Counted from the stretch's first letter, positions 29,069-43,662 are shown. The stretch is 64,000 nucleotides of DNA from Serratia rubidaea (GCA_901472405.1 LR590463.1:2852001-2916000), one strand, 5' to 3'. Translations and numbers: made by a program. The notes: generated by a model from the sequence alone, not told the origin.

Positions 29069-30052
29069 CTAAAACAGCGTGCTGCGTTCAACCTCCGTCA
29101 GCAACATACCGGCCCGCAACCCCAGCGCAACCTGCGGGTTGGGAAACAGGATCCATTCTTTGGCATGTTGCACCCGATAGGCCTCTCCGGCCTGCTCGCT
29201 AATCAGACGCCCCTGCTCCAGCTCGGTAAAGTTGGCGGTATCATCGCTCAGATGCAGCACAAAGTCCTGGTGGCGCTTAATCAACGACTGCTCCACGCGG
29301 AAAATGCGCATTGCCGGCCCCTGACGCGGCGACGGCGTCTCTCCGCTGACCAACCCCTGCAGCACGCGATTGATGGCGGCAAACTGCGTCAGATCGTTCT
29401 GGCCGAAAGGACGCGCCTTGCCTAACTCCAGCGTACAGCTGGCTGCTGCCAGATGCTCGCTGGTAAAGTGGCTGAAGGTGCCGCCCGGCGCCCGGTGCAC
29501 CACCAGCGCGTCCAGCTCCGCCGCATCCAGCAGCGTCAGCAGCTGCGGATGATAGCTGCGCGTCTGGAACGGCAAAATGCCAAAGCGCGGCAGGCGCGAC
29601 TCACGGATGGCGGTATGCAGATCGTAATGGAAGCGCTCGGCCGTTTCATGCTGGAAAAAATGGCTGACCACCTGCTCCAGCTGCTGCGCACGCGCCGTTT
29701 CACCGCTGGCCGGAAAATCGCGGTAGCGCCCGCCAAACATGCGGTTCATATCGGCATGCAGATAGCGCCGGCCGGCGCGCATCGCTGCCGGATTACCCAG
29801 CACCACCAGCAAGCGCACCGCCAAGCGTCGCTCGCCGTGCAATACGTCGCTGACCAGCTGGTTAAGCAGCTCGATCGGCGCGGTTTCATTGCCATGGATA
29901 CCGGCGGAAAGCAGCACCGCCTGTTGGTAGCCCTGCTGCGGACAGATCTCCAGCAGCCCTTCCCCCAGCCAGCGCCAGCTCAGCGCCGCCGTTTCTCCCT
30001 GCTGCTTCGCAGGCACTTCACCCGCCAAGGTCACGGCCAATAGATCAAGCAT
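29069..30052 (-). CDS. astE: succinylglutamate desuccinylase
   Basis: 327 residues. Zinc carboxypeptidase-type fold; S-A-G-I-H-G-N-E-T-A-P-I-E holds the His and Glu zinc ligands (about residue 52-60), Y-D-L-H-T-A-I-R and L-E-L-G-K-A-R the third ligand and catalytic Glu region. It cuts N-succinylglutamate to glutamate and succinate, the last step of arginine catabolism by the AST pathway (cytosol). Last gene of astCADBE, 34 bases after astB. Intact. Confidence 0.97.
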   Translation of the reverse strand: MLDLLAVTLAGEVPAKQQGETAALSWRWLGEGLLEICPQQGYQQAVLLSAGIHGNETAPIELLNQLVSDVLHGERRLAVRLLVVLGNPAAMRAGRRYLHADMNRMFGGRYRDFPASGETARAQQLEQVVSHFFQHETAERFHYDLHTAIRESRLPRFGILPFQTRSYHPQLLTLLDAAELDALVVHRAPGGTFSHFTSEHLAAASCTLELGKARPFGQNDLTQFAAINRVLQGLVSGETPSPRQGPAMRIFRVEQSLIKRHQDFVLHLSDDTANFTELEQGRLISEQAGEAYRVQHAKEWILFPNPQVALGLRAGMLLTEVERSTLF

Positions 30053-30086
30053 GTCTCCCCCATCGGTTCAAATTGCGTTATCAGGC

Positions 30087-31426
30087 TCACTGCTGGAACG
30101 GATAAATCGATCCCAGCCCCATGATGGCGGTCAGCGCGTCCAGCGCTTCCCGTCCTTCACGCAGCAGCTGCGGATCGGCCAAATCGGCGGCCGTCAGACG
30201 GTCGCGGTAATAGCGATCGACCCAGTCATTCAGCGTGGCAAACAGTTGGTCGTTCATCATCACCCGCGGATTTACGGCGCGCAGCTCCGTCTCATTCAGC
30301 GCCACCCGCAGCCGCAGACAGGCCGGGCCGCCGCCGTTGCGCATACTCTCGCGCAGCGCAAACACCTGGATCTGGTCGACCGGCCCTCCGTCGCTCACCA
30401 TCTCATTCAGGTAGGCCCAGACGCCGGCATGCTCGCGCGACTCCTCCGGCACCACAATCATCATCTTGCCGTCGGGTTTGGTCAGCAGCTGGCTGTTGAA
30501 CAGGTAGGTTGCCACCGCATCCGCCACCGAAACCCGCGCCGTCGGCACTTCAATCGTCACCAGTTCGCTGTCGATAGCCGCCATCTTGCGGCGCAGTTCA
30601 TCCAGCGCCTGCTGTTGATGTAAAAATGCCTGCTGATGATGGAACAGCAGCTGCTGATTGCTGACCGCAATCACGTCGTTATGAAACACCCCCTGATCGA
30701 TCACCGCCGGGTTCTGCTGAATAAACACCGTATGCCGTTCGTCCAACTGGTGCAGACGGGCGATCGCCTCGCTGGCCTCACGCGTCTGGCGTGCGGGGTA
30801 GCGCTCTGGTGCGTACTCGCCGCCAAACGCCTGCCGCCCGTACACAAACACCTGCACCCCGCGCCGCTGGTAGTCGCCCCCAGACGATTATGGTTGGCCG
30901 CACCCTCATCGCCGAACAGCGCCACCTGCGGCAGCGGATCGTGATGAACAAAATGGCGCGTATCGCTGAAGATGGCCCGCAGCGCGGCGGCGGTGGTGTC
31001 TGCCTCAATCGCCCGGTGAAATTTATTATTCAGGTTGGCGGGGGTGAAATGCACTTTGCCGTCGGCGCTGTCGGCCGATGGCGACACGGTCGCCGCATTG
31101 GCGGTCCACATCGACGACGCCGATCCTACCGCCGACAGCAGGCGCGGCGCGTGACGTTGCGCCTGCGCCAGCACCGCCTCATCGCTGCCGCTGAATCCCA
31201 GACGCCGCAGCGTCGGCAGATGCGGACGCTCCTGCGGCGGCAGCACGCCCTGCTGGAAGCCAAGATCGGCCAGCGCCTTCATTTTCAGCAGCCCCTGTTT
31301 AGCCGCCAGCTTGGGGTTGGAAACGCTGTTCTGATGCTGCGTAGACGCTTCATTGCCGAACGACAATCCCGCATAGTGGTGGCTCAGCCCCACCAGACCG
31401 TCGAAATTGACCTCATATCCCGCCAT
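30087..31426 (-). CDS. astB: N-succinylarginine dihydrolase (one-base frameshift)
   Basis: About 447 residues once repaired. It hydrolyses succinylarginine to succinylornithine, CO2 and two ammonia. [21 protein letters not shown] starts the family pattern; [26 protein letters not shown] and [10 protein letters not shown] are active-site segments. Near 30880 a run of G is one base short: [12 protein letters not shown] is expected. Active-site residues are all kept. Confidence 0.95.
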
Positions 31427-31467
31427 TGCGCTCTCCCGGGACCGATCGCCGACCGGCCCCTCTGCGA

Positions 31468-33974
<2,507 letters not shown>

Positions 33975-34026
33975 AATGCGAACCTCTAAGTCATTCGGCG
34001 GCGCCGCTGCCGACGCCGCCGAGAAA

Positions 34027-35789
<1,763 letters not shown>

Positions 35790-37205
35790 CTAGGATTGCG
35801 GCGTCAGCTGGCGGATCAGCTCACCGAGGGTGCAGACTGCCGCCTCCAGCCGTTCGCTCCACTCAAACGAGGCGTTAAGACGGAAACAGTGGTTGAAATG
35901 GTCGCCGGTGGTAAACATGCGCCCGGGAGCAATACTGATGCCCTGCGCCAGCGCGCGCTGATACAGCGCCATCGCCGACAGGCCCGGAGGCAGCTCCAGC
36001 CATAGAAAATAGCCGCCGTCCGGCTGGCTGACGCTGACGGTCGGGGGAAAGTAATGCGCAATCGCCTGACGCATCGCGCTCTGCCGCTGCGCCAGCTGGC
36101 GGCGTAAACGCCGCAGATGGGTATCGTAACCGCCGTGCAGCAGGTAATCGGCAATCGCCATCTGCATCGGTACGCTGGCGGATACGGTGCTCATCAGCTG
36201 CAAACGCTGGATCTGCGCGGCATGCCGGCCCGCCGCCACCCAGCCCACGCGAAAGCCCGGCGCCAAACATTTGGAAAAGGACGAGCAGTGCAGCACCAGG
36301 CCGTCCGTGTCCAGCGCCTTGGCCGGCAGCGGCCGCTCGGCGCCGAAATAGAGTTCGCCGTAAACATCATCTTCAATCAACGCAATCTGCCTTTCCCGCA
36401 GCAACGCCACCAACCGCTGCTTATTGGCCTCCGGCATGCTGGCGCCCTGCGGGTTCTGGAAATGCGTCATCAGCCAGCAGGCCTTGATCGGGTACTGCGT
36501 CAGCGCCTGTTCCAGCGGCTCCAGCTCCATCCCGTGCTGCGGGTGGGTGGGGATGGCCACCGCTTTCAGCCGCAGCCGTTCCAGCGCCTGCAGCGCGCCG
36601 TAAAAAGCCGGTGACTCAATGGCCACATAGTCGCCGGGCTGCGTGACCGCCTGCAGGCTGAGGCTAAGCGACTCCATCGCCCCGGCGGTAATGACGATTT
36701 CATCCGGCGCCACCTGCATGCCGCTTAACGCATAGCGCTGCGCGATGTTGCGCCGCAGCGCGTCATTGCCCGGCGGCAGGTTAACCAGCGAGCTGTGCGG
36801 GGTAAACTTGCGCGCCACGCTGCTGAGCGCCCGCGCCAGCTTCGGCTGGGTAAACAGCGTCGCGTCCGGAAACGCCGAGCCGAACGGCACAATCTGCGGA
36901 TCCTTGCAGGCCTGCAGCACGTCAAAAATAAAGGCGTTGATATCCACCTGCTCGCTCAGCAGCAGCTTTTCACCGTGCGTCGCCTGCGGCAGCGGCTGCG
37001 GCCGGGCGGCCACGTAATAGCCGGACTGTGGCCGCGCCACGATCCACCCCTGGCTCTCCAGCAGTTGATATGACTGCACCACCGTCATCAGGCTGAGTCC
37101 GGCGCGCCGGCCGCTCTCCCGCAGCGAGGGCAATTTATCGCCGGCGCGCCACACCCGGTTCTGGATCTGCTCACGGATTTGCTGCGCCAATTGTTCATAT
37201 CGTGT
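35790..37205 (-). CDS. MocR/GntR-family PLP-dependent transcriptional regulator, YdcR-like
   Basis: 471 residues. The N-terminal GntR winged helix (Y-E-Q-L-A-Q-Q-I-R-E-Q-I, G-D-K-L-P-S-L-R-E-S) spans about residues 1-75, and an aspartate-aminotransferase fold domain follows (about 95-465) with I-E-D-D-V-Y-G-E-L and the PLP lysine in S-S-F-S-K-C-L-A-P-G-F-R. It is like E. coli YdcR; these bind PLP or an aldehyde and regulate one nearby target. Start ATG 37205. The neighbours cioAB and astC are candidate targets, the role is unknown. Confidence 0.9.
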   Translation of the reverse strand, partial: TRYEQLAQQIREQIQNRVWRAGDKLPSLRESGRRAGLSLMTVVQSYQLLESQGWIVARPQSGYYVAARPQPLPQATHGEKLLLSEQVDINAFIFDVLQACKDPQIVPFGSAFPDATLFTQPKLARALSSVARKFTPHSSLVNLPPGNDALRRNIAQRYALSGMQVAPDEIVITAGAMESLSLSLQAVTQPGDYVAIESPAFYGALQALERLRLKAVAIPTHPQHGMELEPLEQALTQYPIKACWLMTHFQNPQGASMPEANKQRLVALLRERQIALIEDDVYGELYFGAERPLPAKALDTDGLVLHCSSFSKCLAPGFRVGWVAAGRHAAQIQRLQLMSTVSASVPMQMAIADYLLHGGYDTHLRRLRRQLAQRQSAMRQAIAHYFPPTVSVSQPDGGYFLWLELPPGLSAMALYQRALAQGISIAPGRMFTTGDHFNHCFRLNASFEWSERLEAAVCTLGELIRQLTPQS

Positions 37206-37438
37206 CATAAATAGGCCAAAACAAACTGTTATAGGTAAAAGTAAAATAACTGTCACTATTATAGTCACTGTACTCCGTGTTTAACTGACCGCCAAGTTTT
37301 CTCTGCTCTCCTGCCGCGCTTCACGGACGATTTCCCCGCCGCCAGACGGCCGTCTCCGCGCACTTTTCGCCGGGAGGTCATTGAAAAAAATACGTCTATA
37401 CTGAAGAGGTCACATTATGTACAACCCTAGGGGGCGCT

Positions 37439-38842
37439 ATGCTGGGTCTTGATGCACTGGAGCTTGCCAGAATACAGTTCGCCTTCACCGTATCCTTCCA
37501 TATCTTATTTCCTGCAATCACAATCGGGCTCGCCAGCTATCTGGCGGTGCTGGAAGGTTTATGGCTGAAGACACAGGATGACACCTATCGGCAGCTCTAC
37601 CATTTCTGGTCGAAAATCTTTGCCGTCAACTTTGGCATGGGAGTGGTTTCCGGCCTGGTGATGGCCTATCAGTTCGGCACCAACTGGAGCTTTTTCTCCG
37701 AATTTGCCGGCAATATCACCGGACCGCTGCTGACCTATGAAGTGCTGACCGCCTTCTTCCTGGAGGCCGGCTTTCTGGGGGTGATGCTGTTCGGCTGGAA
37801 CCGCGTCGGCCCCGGCCTGCACTTCTTCGCCACCTGTATGGTGGCGCTGGGCACGCTGATTTCCACTTTCTGGATCCTGGCGTCGAACAGTTGGATGCAG
37901 ACCCCGCAGGGTCATGAAATCATCAACGGCCAGGTGGTGCCGGTAGAGTGGCTGAAGGTGATTTTTAACCCGTCGTTCCCTTACCGGCTGCTGCATATGT
38001 CCACCGCGGCCTTCCTGGCCTCCGCCTTCTTCGTCGGCGCCTCCGCCGCCTGGCACCTGCTGCGCGGCCGCGATACGCCGGCGATGCGCACCATGCTGTC
38101 GATGGCGATGTGGATGGCGCTGATCGTCGCCCCGATTCAGGCATTTATCGGCGATGCCCACGGTCTGAATACCCTCAAACATCAGCCGGCCAAAATCGCC
38201 GCGATTGAGGGACACTGGGAAAACGTCGCCGGTGAGGCCACGCCGTTGATCCTGTTCGGCTGGCCGGATATGGAGCGAGAAGAGACGCGCTTTAGTCTGG
38301 AGGTGCCCTATCTCGGCAGCCTGATCCTCACCCATAGCCTGACGGAGCAGATCCCGGCGCTGAAGTCCTTCCCGCCGGAAGACCGCCCCAATTCCACCAT
38401 CGTATTCTGGAGCTTCCGCGTGATGGTCGCCATGGGCCTGCTGATGATTCTGGCCGGCGTCTGGAGCCTGTGGCTGCGCTGGCGCGGCGGCCTGTATCAC
38501 TCCAAACCCTTCCTCTACTTCGTGCTGTGGATGGGGCCGTCGGGGTTAATCGCCCTGCTGGCGGGCTGGTTCACCACCGAGATCGGCCGTCAGCCGTGGG
38601 TGGTCTATGGCCTGCTGCGCACCAAAGACGCGGTTTCCGCCCACGGTGAACTGCATATGAGCATCAGCCTGCTGGCGTTTATCGTGGTGTACTGCTCGGT
38701 GTTCGGCGTCGGTTACGCCTATATGATGCGGCTGATCCGCAAAGGGCCGCAGCCGCATGAAGGCCAGCAGCCGGACGACACCGAAGGCCGGCCGGCACGT
38801 CCGCTGTCCGCGGTCAAAGAGCATCTGGACGACAGGAGTTGA
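37439..38842 (+). CDS. cioA: cyanide-insensitive bd-type quinol oxidase subunit I
   Basis: 467 residues, nine membrane helices, close to CydA/CioA. Q-F-A-F-T-V-S-F-H holds a heme-ligand histidine, and W-K-N-like core residues lie in F-P-Y-R-L-L-H-M-S-T and the G-R-Q-P-W-V-V-Y-G-L-L-R-T segment. The Q-loop is short, as in CioA and AppC types. The oxidase reduces O2 with quinol in the inner membrane and keeps working with sulfide or cyanide present. ATG 37439 follows GGGGG. Operon with cioB and the small gene after it. Confidence 0.93.
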   Translation: MLGLDALELARIQFAFTVSFHILFPAITIGLASYLAVLEGLWLKTQDDTYRQLYHFWSKIFAVNFGMGVVSGLVMAYQFGTNWSFFSEFAGNITGPLLTYEVLTAFFLEAGFLGVMLFGWNRVGPGLHFFATCMVALGTLISTFWILASNSWMQTPQGHEIINGQVVPVEWLKVIFNPSFPYRLLHMSTAAFLASAFFVGASAAWHLLRGRDTPAMRTMLSMAMWMALIVAPIQAFIGDAHGLNTLKHQPAKIAAIEGHWENVAGEATPLILFGWPDMEREETRFSLEVPYLGSLILTHSLTEQIPALKSFPPEDRPNSTIVFWSFRVMVAMGLLMILAGVWSLWLRWRGGLYHSKPFLYFVLWMGPSGLIALLAGWFTTEIGRQPWVVYGLLRTKDAVSAHGELHMSISLLAFIVVYCSVFGVGYAYMMRLIRKGPQPHEGQQPDDTEGRPARPLSAVKEHLDDRS

Positions 38843-38844
38843 AC

Positions 38845-39852
38845 ATGGGTATCGATCTTCCGCTTATCTGGTTTTTGATTATCGTGTTCAGCACCATGAT
38901 GTACGTGGTGATGGACGGTTTCGATCTGGGCATCGGCATCCTGTTTCCGTGGGTCAAGGACAGCGGCGACCGCGACGTGATGATGAACACCGTCGCGCCG
39001 GTCTGGGACGGCAACGAAACCTGGCTGGTGCTGGGGGGCGCCGGGCTGTTCGGCGCCTTCCCGCTGGCGTATTCGGTGATCCTCGACGCGCTGGCCATTC
39101 CGCTGACGCTGATGCTGATCGGCCTGATTTTCCGCGGCGTGGCGTTTGAGTTCCGCTTCAAGGCCACCGCCGACAAGCGCCATATCTGGGATAAAGCCTT
39201 TATCGGCGGCTCGCTGCTCGCCACGTTCTGTCAGGGCATCGTGGTCGGCGCCATTCTGAACGGTTTCCCGGTGGAGAACCGCGCCTATGCCGGCGGCCCG
39301 CTCGACTGGCTGACGCCGTTCGCGCTGTTCTGCGGCCTGGGGCTGGTGGTCGCCTACGCCCTGCTCGGCTGCACCTGGCTGGTGATGAGAACCGCCGGCG
39401 AACTGCAGGCGCGCATGTACCGTCTGGCGACGCCGCTGCTGGTGATTCTGCTGGTGATTCTGGCGCTGGTCAGCATCTGGACGCCGATGGCGCACCCGGA
39501 AATCGCCGACCGCTGGTTCAGCCTGCCGAACCTGTTCTGGCTGCTGCCGGTGCCGGTTCTGGTGCTGCTGAGCGCCTGGGGCATCTGGCGCGGGGTGCAT
39601 AACGACGCGCACTACTCGCCGTTTCTGCTGACGCTGCTGCTGGTGTTCCTCGGCCTGAGCGGGCTGGGCATCAGCATCTGGCCGCTGCTGATCCCGCCGT
39701 CCATCAGCCTGTGGGAAGCGGCGTCGCCGATGCAGAGCCAGGGCTTTATGCTGGTGGGCGCGCTGTTCATCATCCCGATTATTCTGGTCTACACCTTCTG
39801 GAGCTACTACGTGTTCCGCGGCAAGGTGAGCCATGAACAGGGCTACCACTGA
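38845..39852 (+). CDS. cioB: bd-type quinol oxidase subunit II
   Basis: 335 residues. M-G-I-D-L-P-L-I-W-F-L-I-I-V-F, M-D-G-F-D-L-G-I-G and W-D-G-N-E-T-W-L-V-L-G-G-A are CydB-family marks. Membrane subunit that supports CioA. It starts 2 bases after the cioA stop region, behind GGAG. Intact. Confidence 0.95.
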   Translation: MGIDLPLIWFLIIVFSTMMYVVMDGFDLGIGILFPWVKDSGDRDVMMNTVAPVWDGNETWLVLGGAGLFGAFPLAYSVILDALAIPLTLMLIGLIFRGVAFEFRFKATADKRHIWDKAFIGGSLLATFCQGIVVGAILNGFPVENRAYAGGPLDWLTPFALFCGLGLVVAYALLGCTWLVMRTAGELQARMYRLATPLLVILLVILALVSIWTPMAHPEIADRWFSLPNLFWLLPVPVLVLLSAWGIWRGVHNDAHYSPFLLTLLLVFLGLSGLGISIWPLLIPPSISLWEAASPMQSQGFMLVGALFIIPIILVYTFWSYYVFRGKVSHEQGYH

Positions 39853-39866
39853 TGAAGGAGGCGACG

Positions 39867-40007
39867 ATGAAACAGAAAGACGCCGCCCCTTGGTGGAAAC
39901 GCGTCGGCTGGCTGGTGATTATCTGGAGCGCCAGCGTACTGGGGCTGTTTGTGGTGGCGACGATCTTCCGCATGCTGATGACCGCGGCGGGGATGAAATC
40001 GCACTGA
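39867..40007 (+). CDS. DUF2474/CydX-like small subunit of the bd oxidase
   Basis: 46 residues: M-K-Q-K-D-A-A-P-W-W-K-R-V-G-W-L-V-I-I-W then a single helix and a tail M-K-S-H. A short basic segment with paired tryptophans before one helix is the form of DUF2474 proteins, which follow cioAB and are thought to be their third subunit, as CydX is for CydAB. GGAGG lies 5 bases before the ATG. It is too short for many gene callers. Confidence 0.8.
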   Translation: MKQKDAAPWWKRVGWLVIIWSASVLGLFVVATIFRMLMTAAGMKSH

Positions 40008-40036
40008 AGGTCAACTGACCGCCTGCGCCGCCCGCC

Positions 40037-40306
40037 TTACCGGCCGGCGGCGCCGTTCGGAAAATAAAACGACACCACCAGCGTCACCAGCGGCAGCGCG
40101 CCGATTTTCAGCAGTTCAAACACCTGCCGCAGCGGCTGATTGTCACCCCAGTAGGCGTGGGCGGCAAAGACGCCGACGCTAATCACAAACAGACCGCTCA
40201 GCACCTGTCTGGCCAGACGCAAACGCTCCATTTCGTCAAACGTCGCCGTCGCGTCGAGGTACAGCGCGCCGACGTCCACCAGCTTCTCCCGCCGTGGAGC
40301 CCCCAT
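40037..40306 (-). CDS. small membrane protein paired with a RHH protein
   Basis: 89 residues. A soluble first third (L-V-D-V-G-A-L-Y-L-D-A-T-A-T-F-D-E-M-E-R-L-R-L-A-R) precedes two helices, V-L-S-G-L-F-V-I-S-V-G-V-F-A-A and L-P-L-V-T-L-V-V-S-F-Y-F. It starts at the stop of the RHH gene (TAATG overlap), so the two are translated together. No family recognised. It might be an effector whose regulator is the RHH partner, but this is inference. Confidence 0.6.
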   Translation of the reverse strand: MGAPRREKLVDVGALYLDATATFDEMERLRLARQVLSGLFVISVGVFAAHAYWGDNQPLRQVFELLKIGALPLVTLVVSFYFPNGAAGR

Positions 40307-40530
40307 TAAAACAACCCCTGCACCTTGCCGATCACCTCCAGTTCGCCGCCTTCGGTGTCGCGCACCACGGCAAGCGTGGTGCCGTCCTGTCTTATCCAGT
40401 GGTGATCGGCCAGCGCCAGTAATGAAAAGGCTTTCACAATCACCTCCGTTTTGGCTAATCCATGGCGGGCGGCCATAGCGTTTAAACTGTCGTCAATTTC
40501 ATTGGATACCAGTAAGGGCAAGCGACGCAT
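40306..40530 (-). CDS. small ribbon-helix-helix-like protein
   Basis: 74 residues: M-R-R-L-P-L-L-V-S-N-E-I-D-D-S-L-N-A-M-A then a helix-rich A-K-T-E-V-I-V-K-A-F-S-L-L-A-L-A and an end with beta strands. A short beta strand followed by two helices with T-E in the turn is how RHH transcription factors begin. AGGAGG precedes the ATG at 40530; the frame from 40578 is not needed. Probably an autoregulator of the pair. Confidence 0.6.
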   Translation of the reverse strand: MRRLPLLVSNEIDDSLNAMAARHGLAKTEVIVKAFSLLALADHHWIRQDGTTLAVVRDTEGGELEVIGKVQGLF

Positions 40531-40715
40531 GTTCCACCTCCTGTGGCCTGAGTTAAGGTGGAGAGACTGTAGCGCCATTGGCGTTACTGTTCAATTAGTG
40601 AACTGCGTAACGCGTCGCAGATGCGGCAGGTTTTCCGCGGAAAATCATCGGGAGGCGACGAGGAAGGAACTGTAAATCCGCGCCGGCGAACCATCAGCCG
40701 GCGCGGAGAGCAGGA

Positions 40716-41393
40716 TTAACGACGGTTACGCACCAGCTGATAGCGGCGGGTCAGGTACTCCACCGGCGCGCTCCAGATATGCACCAGGCGGCAGAACGGG
40801 AACAGCACGAACAGCGTCATCCCCAGCACCATATGCAGCCTGAAAATCAGCGCCACGCCGTCAAGATGCTGTGACGCGCCGCCCTGGAAGGTGACCACCG
40901 CCTGCGCCCAGCCCACCAGCTTCATCATTTCGCTGCCGTCCATATGCTGGGCGGAGAACGGAATGGTCAGCAGGCCCAGACACACCTGCACCACCAACAG
41001 CGTCAGGATCAGGATATCGGCAACGCTGCTGGTCGCCCGCACCCGCGGATTGGTCAGACGACGTTTGAGCAGCAGCGCCCCGCCCGCCAACGTCATCAGC
41101 CCGCAGATACCGCCGGCGATCATCGCCAGCTTCTGCTTCACGTCGATCGGTAAAAACGCCTGATACATCCAGTGCGGCGTCAGCATGCCGAACAGGTGAC
41201 CAAAGAAGATCCCCAGAATGCCGATATGGAACAGGTTGGAAGCCAGCCGCATGCCCTTTTTATCCAGCATCTGGCTGGAGCCGGCGCGCCAGCTGTACTG
41301 GCCGTAATCGTAACGCAGCCAGCTGCCGACCAGAAAAATCGTCCCCGCCAGATACGGATAGATATCGAAGAAAAACTGATTCAGAAATTGCAT
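40716..41393 (-). CDS. narI: nitrate reductase A gamma subunit
   Basis: 225 residues. Cytochrome b subunit with five membrane helices and two hemes that takes electrons from quinol. [11 protein letters not shown] and H-M-V-L-G-M-T-L-F provide heme ligands. Last gene of narGHJI, 2 bases after narJ. Intact. Confidence 0.97.
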   Translation of the reverse strand: MQFLNQFFFDIYPYLAGTIFLVGSWLRYDYGQYSWRAGSSQMLDKKGMRLASNLFHIGILGIFFGHLFGMLTPHWMYQAFLPIDVKQKLAMIAGGICGLMTLAGGALLLKRRLTNPRVRATSSVADILILTLLVVQVCLGLLTIPFSAQHMDGSEMMKLVGWAQAVVTFQGGASQHLDGVALIFRLHMVLGMTLFVLFPFCRLVHIWSAPVEYLTRRYQLVRNRR

Positions 41394-41395
41394 GA

Positions 41396-42121
41396 TTAGC
41401 GTCCTTTGGTTCCGGTTAACGCATCCGACAGGTCCAGGTACTGCGGCGCCACCGCGCCGGCAAAACGCCGCTGATGCGCGGTCTGCTGCGCGGAGGCGCA
41501 GCCCTGCGGTTCACCGAGAAACTTAATCTGTTCCTCTTCCCATACCGCATCCAGCGCCTGCGGCGTATCGTCGCGCGCCTCTGCGGCCACCTGCTGCTTC
41601 AGCGCCTGCGCCTGAATATCGCTGCCGGACAGCGCCAGCAAGATGTCAAACAGCACGCCGTATGCGCAGCCGCGCTGGTGTAAGCGCGCCCCCAGCAGCG
41701 CCAGGATCGGCGCGATGTCCTGCAGCCCTTCGCACGCCGCTTCATCGCTGCGGCTGGCGAGATACTCCAGATACAGCGGCAGGAAGTCCGGCAGCTCGCG
41801 GCTGTCAATCTGCAGCCCGTCGGCGCGGTATTGCGCCATCAGGTCGACCATCGCCTGCCCGCGATCGCGCGATTCGCCATGCACATGTTCAAACAGCAGC
41901 AGCGAAGTGGCGCGTCCGCGGTCAAACCGTTCGCAGTAATCGGCCTGCGCGTCCAGCAGCGGGCGGGCGCACAGATCGCGGATAAACTGCATCAGCAACG
42001 CGCTGTAGTGCAGATCCAGCTCGCAGGCCGGCTCCAGCGCCGCCAGCAGCTCATCCTGATGCTCCCACAGCGCCTGGTCCGGGTAGTCCAACAGGCGGGC
42101 GATAATCCGTAACGTCATCAT
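41396..42121 (-). CDS. narJ: nitrate reductase molybdenum cofactor assembly chaperone
   Basis: 241 residues. The cytosolic chaperone that holds NarGH until the molybdenum cofactor is inserted. [10 protein letters not shown] and [25 protein letters not shown] are typical. It overlaps narH by four bases. Intact. Confidence 0.96.
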   Translation of the reverse strand: MMTLRIIARLLDYPDQALWEHQDELLAALEPACELDLHYSALLMQFIRDLCARPLLDAQADYCERFDRGRATSLLLFEHVHGESRDRGQAMVDLMAQYRADGLQIDSRELPDFLPLYLEYLASRSDEAACEGLQDIAPILALLGARLHQRGCAYGVLFDILLALSGSDIQAQALKQQVAAEARDDTPQALDAVWEEEQIKFLGEPQGCASAQQTAHQRRFAGAVAPQYLDLSDALTGTKGR

Positions 42122-43662
42122 GAGGCATCCTCCTGACGCGCGGTTTTCTGCGTCACGTCAATCGCGTCGATGCGGCGGCTGTTGAACAGGTTGAACTTGC
42201 CGTCGCTGCCGTGGCAGCCGTCGCCAAAACTGAAACCGCAGCCCTTACTTTCCGGGAACGCCTCGCGCGCCAGCTCACGGTGGCTGGACGGCACCACAAA
42301 GCGGTCCTCGTAGTTGGCGATTGCCAGATAGCGGTACATCTCCTGCGCCTGCGCCTCGCTCAGGCCGACCTCTTCCAGCGCGCGGGTGTCCGTCACGCCG
42401 TCCACGCTTTCGGCGCGCTTGTAGTGGCGCATCGCCAGCATGCGTTTCAGCGCCAACAGCACCGGCGCGGTATCGCCGGCGGTCAGCAGGTTCGCCAGGT
42501 ACTGCACCGGGATGCGCAGGCTGTCGACGTCCGGCAGCACGCCGTTGTGCGCCAGCTCGCCGGCATCCGCCGCCGACTGAATCGGCGACAGCGGCGGCAC
42601 GTACCACACCATCGGCAAGGTGCGGTATTCCGGGTGCAGCGGCAGCGCCAGCTTCCAGTCCATCGCCATTTTGTACACCGGCGACTGCTGCGCGGCGTCG
42701 ATCACGCTCTGCGGCACGCCGTCCGCCAGCGCCTGGGCAATCACCGCCGGATCGTGCGGATCCAGGAAGATGTCCAGCTGGCTCTGATACAGATCCTGCG
42801 CGTTTTCCGTCGACGCCGCCTGTTCGATGCGGTCGGCGTCATACAGCAGCACGCCGAGGTAGCGAATACGTCCGACGCAGGTTTCCGAGCAGACGGTCGG
42901 CTGGCCGGCCTCGATGCGCGGATAGCAGAAAATGCACTTCTCCGATTTGCCGCTCTTCCAGTTAAAGTAGATTTTCTTGTACGGGCAGCCGGTCAGGCAC
43001 ATGCGCCAGCCGCGGCACTTGTCCTGGTCGATCAGCACAATGCCGTCTTCGCCGCGTTTGTAAATGGCGCCGCTCGGACAGGTCGCCACGCACGCCGGGT
43101 TCAGGCAGTGCTCGCACAGGCGCGGCAGATACATCATGAAGGTGTTCTCAAACTGGCCGTACATCGCCTTTTGCATATTGGCGAAGTTCTGATCCTGCGA
43201 ACGCTTTGCAAACTCGCCGCCGAGGATCTCTTCCCAGTTCGGGCCGTTTTCGATTTTCTTCATACGTTGGCCGGTAATCAGCGAGCGCGGCCGGGCGATC
43301 GGCTGCTGTTTGCCCTGCGGCGCGGTATGCAGATGCTGATAGTCGTAATCAAACGGTTCGTAGTAATCATCCAGCGCCGGCACGTGCGGGTTGGCGAAGA
43401 TTTTCGACAGCACGCCGACGCGGTTGCCCATGCGCGGCTCCGGCTTACCGTTGATTTTGCGGATCCAGCCGCCCTGCCATTTCTCCTGATCTTCCCAGGC
43501 GTGCGGATAGCCGACGCCCGGTTTGCTTTCCACGTTGTTGAACCAGGCGTACTCCACGCCTTCGCGGCTGGTCCAGACGTTCTTACAGGTGACCGAACAG
43601 GTATGGCAACCGATGCATTTGTCCAGATTCAGCACCATGCCGACTTGCGAACGAATTTTCAT
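42118..43662 (-). CDS. narH: nitrate reductase A beta subunit
   Basis: 514 residues, iron-sulfur electron-transfer subunit on the inner side of the membrane. Ferredoxin-like cysteine sets appear: C-I-G-C-H-T-C-S-V-T-C-K (about residue 16), C-E-H-C-L-N-P-A-C-V-A-T-C-P, C-R-G-W-R-M-C-L-T-G-C-P and C-I-F-C-Y-P-R. The tryptophan in C-R-G-W marks the 3Fe-4S cluster. Overlaps narG by ATGA. Intact. Confidence 0.98.
   Translation of the reverse strand: MKIRSQVGMVLNLDKCIGCHTCSVTCKNVWTSREGVEYAWFNNVESKPGVGYPHAWEDQEKWQGGWIRKINGKPEPRMGNRVGVLSKIFANPHVPALDDYYEPFDYDYQHLHTAPQGKQQPIARPRSLITGQRMKKIENGPNWEEILGGEFAKRSQDQNFANMQKAMYGQFENTFMMYLPRLCEHCLNPACVATCPSGAIYKRGEDGIVLIDQDKCRGWRMCLTGCPYKKIYFNWKSGKSEKCIFCYPRIEAGQPTVCSETCVGRIRYLGVLLYDADRIEQAASTENAQDLYQSQLDIFLDPHDPAVIAQALADGVPQSVIDAAQQSPVYKMAMDWKLALPLHPEYRTLPMVWYVPPLSPIQSAADAGELAHNGVLPDVDSLRIPVQYLANLLTAGDTAPVLLALKRMLAMRHYKRAESVDGVTDTRALEEVGLSEAQAQEMYRYLAIANYEDRFVVPSSHRELAREAFPESKGCGFSFGDGCHGSDGKFNLFNSRRIDAIDVTQKTARQEDAS

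Noticed and set aside
28913-29425. 170-codon plus-strand frame next to the porin
   Set aside because: It overlaps astE on the opposite strand and the ast terminator and has no ribosome site.
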